Assembly: GCA_016195265.1 (NCBI GenBank)
Contig: JACPZW010000023.1
Span: 1-43,510 of the forward strand
DNA: 43,510 nt
Source: Acidobacteriota bacterium
Lineage (GTDB): Bacteria > Acidobacteriota > Vicinamibacteria > Vicinamibacterales > CAVVIG01
Direction: 5' to 3'
The position numbers were made by a program, and so were the translations under genes. This document shows positions 40,507 to 43,510 of the stretch, in pieces. Each line of letters starts with the position of its first letter. Within the stretch, counting starts at the first letter, position 1. The notes below the pieces were generated by a model, which saw only the letters and a list, made by a program, of their open reading frames with translations, was not told the DNA's origin and made no database searches.

Positions 40507-40985
40507 ACGCGTTCGAGCGTCAGGCGCCGTGTCAGCGTTTCCGTGCCCAGGCGGATGGAATTGGGCGCCGTGCCGAAGAGCAGTTTTCCATTCTCGAAAC
40601 GGAAATAGCGTTTCTGATCGGTGCCCACATAGTCGGGTCGCCACGCCCCGTCGACTTTCAGGCTCACGGTGCCCTCGGCGTCATTGAACGTGCACGGACC
40701 GGAATACGCAATGTACGAGCTGAGCAGCGACGCCTTCATCTGCTCGTTGACCGGCGTCGTGCCCGTGAACGCCGGCGTGTCGCTCGACATGATCTGCACG
40801 TAGCACGCGCCGCCCTCGACGACGATCGATCCCACCGGGTGGCGGCCCCAGGGCAGCCGCGCGACGGAACCGTCGGCGCGGATGTCTTCGGCCGCGACGA
40901 GCTTCCAGCGGCCCTGCAATGTGTCAGCAGAGAGCGATGCCACGACAGCGGCCATCACGGCGATGATTGCAAGTCCACGCTTCAT
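40500..40985 (-). CDS. Exported lipocalin-like protein
   Basis: 161 residues with a signal peptide (MKRGLAIIAVMAAVVASLSA, cleavage before DTLQ). The mature part starts LQGRWKLVAAEDIRADGSV and continues PVGSIVVEGGACYVQIM, SSYIAYSGPCTFNDAEGTVSLKVDGAWRP and a final RLTLERVQ, the pattern of lipocalin-like domain proteins of about 140 residues. Two Cys (in GGACY and SGPCTF) could form a disulfide. Binding partner unknown. The start faces a 70-bp heptamer repeat array (40999-41068) immediately upstream, where its promoter would be expected. Confidence 0.75.
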   Translation of the reverse strand: MKRGLAIIAVMAAVVASLSADTLQGRWKLVAAEDIRADGSVARLPWGRHPVGSIVVEGGACYVQIMSSDTPAFTGTTPVNEQMKASLLSSYIAYSGPCTFNDAEGTVSLKVDGAWRPDYVGTDQKRYFRFENGKLLFGTAPNSIRLGTETLTRRLTLERVQ

Positions 40986-40998
40986 GATTCACTTCCAG

Positions 40999-41068
40999 CC
41001 ACCAGCCACCAGCCACCAGCCACCAGCCACTAGCCACCAGCCACCAGCCACTAGCCACCAGCCACTAA
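40999..41068. repeat. Ten tandem copies of a 7-bp unit (CCACCAG)
   Basis: Ten contiguous heptamers read CCACCAG four times, CCACTAG, CCACCAG twice, CCACTAG, CCACCAG and CCACTAA. A partial unit (TTCCAG) leads in. Three more units occur at 41559-41579, and degenerate ones at about 41463-41486. The array fills the space between the minus-strand genes at 40985 and 41091. Such a short exact period suggests slippage growth. Confidence 0.92.
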
Positions 41069-41090
41069 TTTCTCGCAGGATAACACTTCC

Positions 41091-41444
41091 TCAACGGCGC
41101 GCCACGTACTTCGCCATCGCGCCTTCATCGTCCTGCGTGTTGACGACCTCGTACGTGTAGCCGTTCTCTCCGCGGCCCGTGCGCACGGTGATGGGCGCGT
41201 CCAGCTGCCATTCCGCCGTCTGGAAGCGGACGCCCGGCTCGACTTCCCAGACCGAGCCGTCTTCCAGCGTGAGATAGCGGCCTTCGTCCGTGACCGCGCG
41301 GAGCAGGTGGCCCCCACCGAGCGCGGCATACGCCGGCGCGGCGACTGCGGCGGGTGTGCGGACAGGGGCGGCAGTCGGACGCGCGCGGACGCACCCCGCC
41401 GATGCGAACGCCGTGAGAAGCGCCAGCACGACCGTTCTTCTCAT
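41091..41444 (-). CDS. Small lipoprotein of unknown function
   Basis: 117 residues from the ATG at 41444 (GGAAGG just upstream), chosen over an upstream start because it gives a lipoprotein signal, MRRTVVLALLTAFASAGC, with the lipidated Cys at 18. After a Thr/Pro/Ala-rich linker a short domain contains GRYLTLEDGSVWEVEPGVRFQTAEW and ITVRTGRGENGYTYEVVN, a small beta-structure often seen in exported acidobacterial proteins. No family is recognised. Short repeats lie on both sides of the gene. Confidence 0.65.
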   Translation of the reverse strand: MRRTVVLALLTAFASAGCVRARPTAAPVRTPAAVAAPAYAALGGGHLLRAVTDEGRYLTLEDGSVWEVEPGVRFQTAEWQLDAPITVRTGRGENGYTYEVVNTQDDEGAMAKYVARR

Positions 41445-41558
41445 TCCGACCTTCCGACCTCTCAGCCACCCGTCACCAGCCACCCGGCCTCCGCTCATCG
41501 ACGATGCCAGCGAGCTGCGGCCAGGCTCGCCGAAGCGTCAGAGGCGCGAAGGCGGCAG

Positions 41559-41579
41559 TCACCAGCCACCAGCCACCAG
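41559..41579. repeat. Three 7-bp repeat units before the VOC gene
   Basis: TCACCAG, CCACCAG and CCACCAG in tandem, same family as 40999-41068. They end 32 bp before the ATG at 41612, next to a T-rich stretch TTTTTGATAAC that may be part of its promoter. Confidence 0.75.
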
Positions 41580-41611
41580 TTTTTGATAACGTATGCCATG
41601 GAGGGAACCCC

Positions 41612-42397
41612 ATGCGACTGTTCGTTCGCGCGATCGTGGGCGCCAGACTGATGTTCACCGCGCTCGGCGCGACGGCGGCGGCCCAGACGCCCGTGCTGCC
41701 GATTCTCGATCACATTCACCTCAACGTGCCCGATCCTGCCACGGGCGTGGAATGGTACCGGAAGAACTTCGGCGGCGCGCCGATGAAGGAAGGGGCCGAC
41801 CGCCTGATGTTCGGCGACACGCGTTTGATCTTCCTGCGCAACGACAAAGGACAGCCGAGCACCGGGAGTGCCCTCGATCATATCGGCTTCTCATTCGCGG
41901 ATCTCGACGCGAAAATAAAAGAGCTCGAAGCGGCGGGCGTGAAGGTCGTGACGCCCGTGCGCGACGTCGCGGGCCTGTTCAAGCTCGGCTTCGTCGAGGA
42001 TCCGTGGGGCACGCGCATCGAAGTCGTTCAGGACGCGGACAAGCTCGGCCTGCATCACGTCCACCTGCGCGGTCCTGATCCCGCCGCGGTGCTCGCGTGG
42101 TACAAGGAGAAGTTCGGCGGTGACGTCGGCAAGCTCAAGGGTCGGATCGACGGCGTGACGTACGGCGGCGTGTGGATTCTCGCGCAGCGCGGCGACGCGG
42201 TGCCCAGCGAAGGTCATGCGGTGGACCATATCGGCTGGCGGACGACGAATCTCGACGCCAAGATCGCCGAACTGAAGGCGCAGAGCGTGAAGATCACGAC
42301 CGAGCCGCGGCCGCTGACGCTGCCGGGCGGCACGTCGCTGCACTTCGCGTATCTGGAAGGACCGGTCGGCGCGAAAATCGAGATGGTGCAGCGGTGA
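41612..42397 (+). CDS. Exported VOC-family (glyoxalase/dioxygenase-like) protein
   Basis: 261 residues from the ATG at 41612 (GGAGGGAAC before it). Signal peptide about 1-23 (FTALGATAAAQ). Two vicinal-oxygen-chelate modules follow: LDHIHLNVPDPATGVEWYRKNFGG... FVEDPWGTRIEVVQD, then LGLHHVHLRGPDPAAVLAWYKEKFGG... HFAYLEGPVGAKIEMVQ. Metal ligands would be the His in DHIHL / HHVHL and the Glu near each module end. Export is unusual for glyoxalase I itself, so the substrate is open. The stop overlaps the GTG of the next gene (GTGA at 42394-42397); both would be translated together. Confidence 0.85.
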   Translation: MRLFVRAIVGARLMFTALGATAAAQTPVLPILDHIHLNVPDPATGVEWYRKNFGGAPMKEGADRLMFGDTRLIFLRNDKGQPSTGSALDHIGFSFADLDAKIKELEAAGVKVVTPVRDVAGLFKLGFVEDPWGTRIEVVQDADKLGLHHVHLRGPDPAAVLAWYKEKFGGDVGKLKGRIDGVTYGGVWILAQRGDAVPSEGHAVDHIGWRTTNLDAKIAELKAQSVKITTEPRPLTLPGGTSLHFAYLEGPVGAKIEMVQR

Positions 42398-43356
42398 GAG
42401 ACGGCTCGGCGGCGTGCCTCGTCGCCGCCGCGCTCGCCGCCTCGTCGGTCGGCGGGCTCGCCACGCGCGGCGCCCAGGCGGTCGTCCGCACGGCGGATTT
42501 CAACGTCCGCGGCCTGAAGGCGTCCGACTTTCCGCGCGTGAAACAGCTCGCGGATCACATCTACACGTTCGAACAGATCGATCCCACCAAGCGCACCGTC
42601 ACCGTCAACAACCTGATTGTCGTGACGCCGGACGGCGTGCTCGTCGCGGAAGGCCAGGGCACGGTCGAGAACACGAGGGCGCTCGTCGCGGCGATCGCGA
42701 AGCTCACGCCGCAGCCCATCAAATATGTGGTCGTCGGCTCCGAACACGGCGATCACACCGGCGGCAACCCGGCGTTTCCGGCCACGGCGACGTTCATCGC
42801 GTCGCCGTACTCGAAAGCGACGTTCGAGCGGCAGGCCGCGTCGCCCGGCCGCCGTGCCAGCGCGCGGCCGGTCGTCGTGCCGTCCGAGACCGTGAGCGAC
42901 AGGCGCGTGCTGATGCTCGGCGGCACCGAGATCGACATCCTGATGCTCGGGCGCGCGCACACCGGCGGCGACCTGGAGGTCTATCTGCCGCGCGAGAAGA
43001 TCCTGTTCATGAGCGAGGTCTTCTCGAACCGCATCTTTCCCTCGATGGCGAACGGCTATCCCAGTGAATGGGTCGAGACGCTCAAGAAAGCCGAGGCGAT
43101 GGACGCGGCGTGGTACGTGCCGGCGCACGGCTTCGTGGACAGCGCGCCGATTCTGAAGGAAGAGGAACGGAACTTCCGCCTGGCGCTCGAGCGCATCATC
43201 GCCGAGGGCAGGCGGCTGCACGACGCGAAGACGCCCGTGGAAAGCGCGTCGGCGAGCGCCGTCCTCGAGCCGTACGACGCGTGGACGCGCGCAGGTAACA
43301 ACGCGTTTGGCGCGCTGCAGCGCGTCTATATGGAGTTGGACGGCCAACTCAAGTGA
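42394..43356 (+). CDS. Exported MBL-fold protein with altered zinc motif
   Basis: 320 residues from a GTG overlapping the VOC stop. A signal-like N-terminus (VRDGSAACLVAAALAASSVGG) is followed by the MBL fold: NNLIVVTPDGVLVAEGQGT, VVVGSEHGDHTGGNPAF, RAHTGGDLEVYLPREKILFMSEVF and WYVPAHGFVDS. The motif H-x-H-x-D-H reads SEHGDH, so the first zinc His is Ser, while the second His, Asp and last His remain. The protein may hold one metal or have a changed substrate. It is coupled to the VOC gene, and both being exported suggests a joint periplasmic reaction. An insertion sequence begins 20-50 bp behind the stop. Confidence 0.82.
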   Translation: MRDGSAACLVAAALAASSVGGLATRGAQAVVRTADFNVRGLKASDFPRVKQLADHIYTFEQIDPTKRTVTVNNLIVVTPDGVLVAEGQGTVENTRALVAAIAKLTPQPIKYVVVGSEHGDHTGGNPAFPATATFIASPYSKATFERQAASPGRRASARPVVVPSETVSDRRVLMLGGTEIDILMLGRAHTGGDLEVYLPREKILFMSEVFSNRIFPSMANGYPSEWVETLKKAEAMDAAWYVPAHGFVDSAPILKEEERNFRLALERIIAEGRRLHDAKTPVESASASAVLEPYDAWTRAGNNAFGALQRVYMELDGQLK

Positions 43357-43377
43357 GCTGGCCGTATCACCGGTCTT

Positions 43378-43510
43378 AGGGACTGCTGAAAAATAAAATG
43401 GACACTATGCTGAAAGCGGCTCGAGCGTATAGTTCCACGCGGGATGGATGTTGTGACGCCGCAGATGGACGTCGTGCATTATGTCGTCTTCAACAGTGAG
43501 GCCTTTCTGA
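43378..43510 (-). mobile_element. End of an ISAzo13-like insertion sequence (partial)
   Basis: The right part of the window looks like the end of an insertion sequence. A TTAGGGACTGCTGAAAAATA-type stretch (from about 43377) precedes the transposase stop. The exact terminus, the other end and any target duplication are outside the window or cannot be fixed. Confidence 0.55.
43405..43509 (-). CDS. ISAzo13-family transposase, C-terminal 34 residues (partial)
   Basis: Reading the minus strand from the right edge gives an open frame ending QKGLTVEDDIMHD, then VHLRRHNIHPAWNYTLEPLSA and TAG (43407-43405). The sequence RHxxHxxWNYT-x-x-P near the stop is the C-terminal signature of ISAzo13-family transposases as I know them. 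The rest lies beyond the window, so integrity of the element cannot be judged. Confidence 0.6.
   Translation of the reverse strand, partial: QKGLTVEDDIMHDVHLRRHNIHPAWNYTLEPLSA

Noticed and set aside
40999..41068. CRISPR-like or protein-coding repeat
   Set aside because: The unit is 7 bp without spacers, and it lies outside the two neighbouring reading frames.

Overview
This 43.5 kb window is GC-rich chromosomal DNA. Gene content and style suggest an Acidobacteriota-type soil bacterium, most like the Vicinamibacteria. The pointers are a DUF5916/CBM9-like outer-membrane protein, FHA/GAF/HD-GYP and Ser/Thr-kinase-TPR signalling proteins, ExeA-like ATPases fused to SPOR, GspG-like pseudopilins with an NtrC-type regulator, and many small exported proteins. 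This placement is inference from content; no 16S gene is present.

Layout. (1) 1-14136, all on the + strand, is a type IV pilus / type II secretion-like locus. It holds the 3' end of a secretin, an ExeA/MshM-like ATPase with a SPOR domain, an MshN-like TPR protein, an NtrC-family sigma54 activator, a GspF-like platform protein, a sensor kinase, three tandem GspG-like pilins, two divergent pilin-like proteins, a small Arg-rich ORF, a PilZ protein and an O-antigen-ligase-like TPR membrane protein. (2) 14208-14752 is a ParD/ParE-like toxin-antitoxin pair. (3) 14815-20187, on the - strand, holds a Ser/Thr kinase with TPRs, an FHA-GAF-HD-GYP protein and a two-domain cytidine deaminase. (4) 20357-26145 holds a second ExeA-like ATPase, tRNA-His, a large hybrid histidine kinase (REC-REC-Hpt) and a divergent response regulator. 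(5) 26316-30276 holds a TlpA-like thioredoxin, a HAD hydrolase and a DUF5916 protein. (6) 30494-36783, on the - strand, is a CzcCBA-type metal efflux operon with a DUF190 protein. (7) 37490-43356 is a DAHP synthase and small exported or metal-dependent proteins, ending in the start of an ISAzo13-like insertion sequence.

Main observation. Each of the three tandem pilin genes has a sigma54 (-24/-12) promoter candidate with exact GG-N10-GC spacing. Each is preceded by a copy of the same imperfect palindrome, whose near edge lies 73, 74 and 75 bp upstream of the -24 element. A fourth copy of the palindrome lies 76 bp upstream of a fourth sigma54-like promoter, on the opposite strand, in front of the FHA-GAF-HD-GYP / Ser-Thr kinase operon. 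I propose that the palindrome is the enhancer site of the NtrC-family activator encoded at 3066-4460. That would place pilin synthesis, a predicted cyclic-di-GMP phosphodiesterase and a Ser/Thr kinase in one sigma54 regulon. The prediction rests on sequence pattern alone.

The window also carries several families of short intergenic repeats: REP-like hairpins, 7-bp and 8-bp tandem repeats, and a 45-bp tandem unit. Several genes have a -10-like box placed so that transcription would begin at or within a few bases of the start codon.
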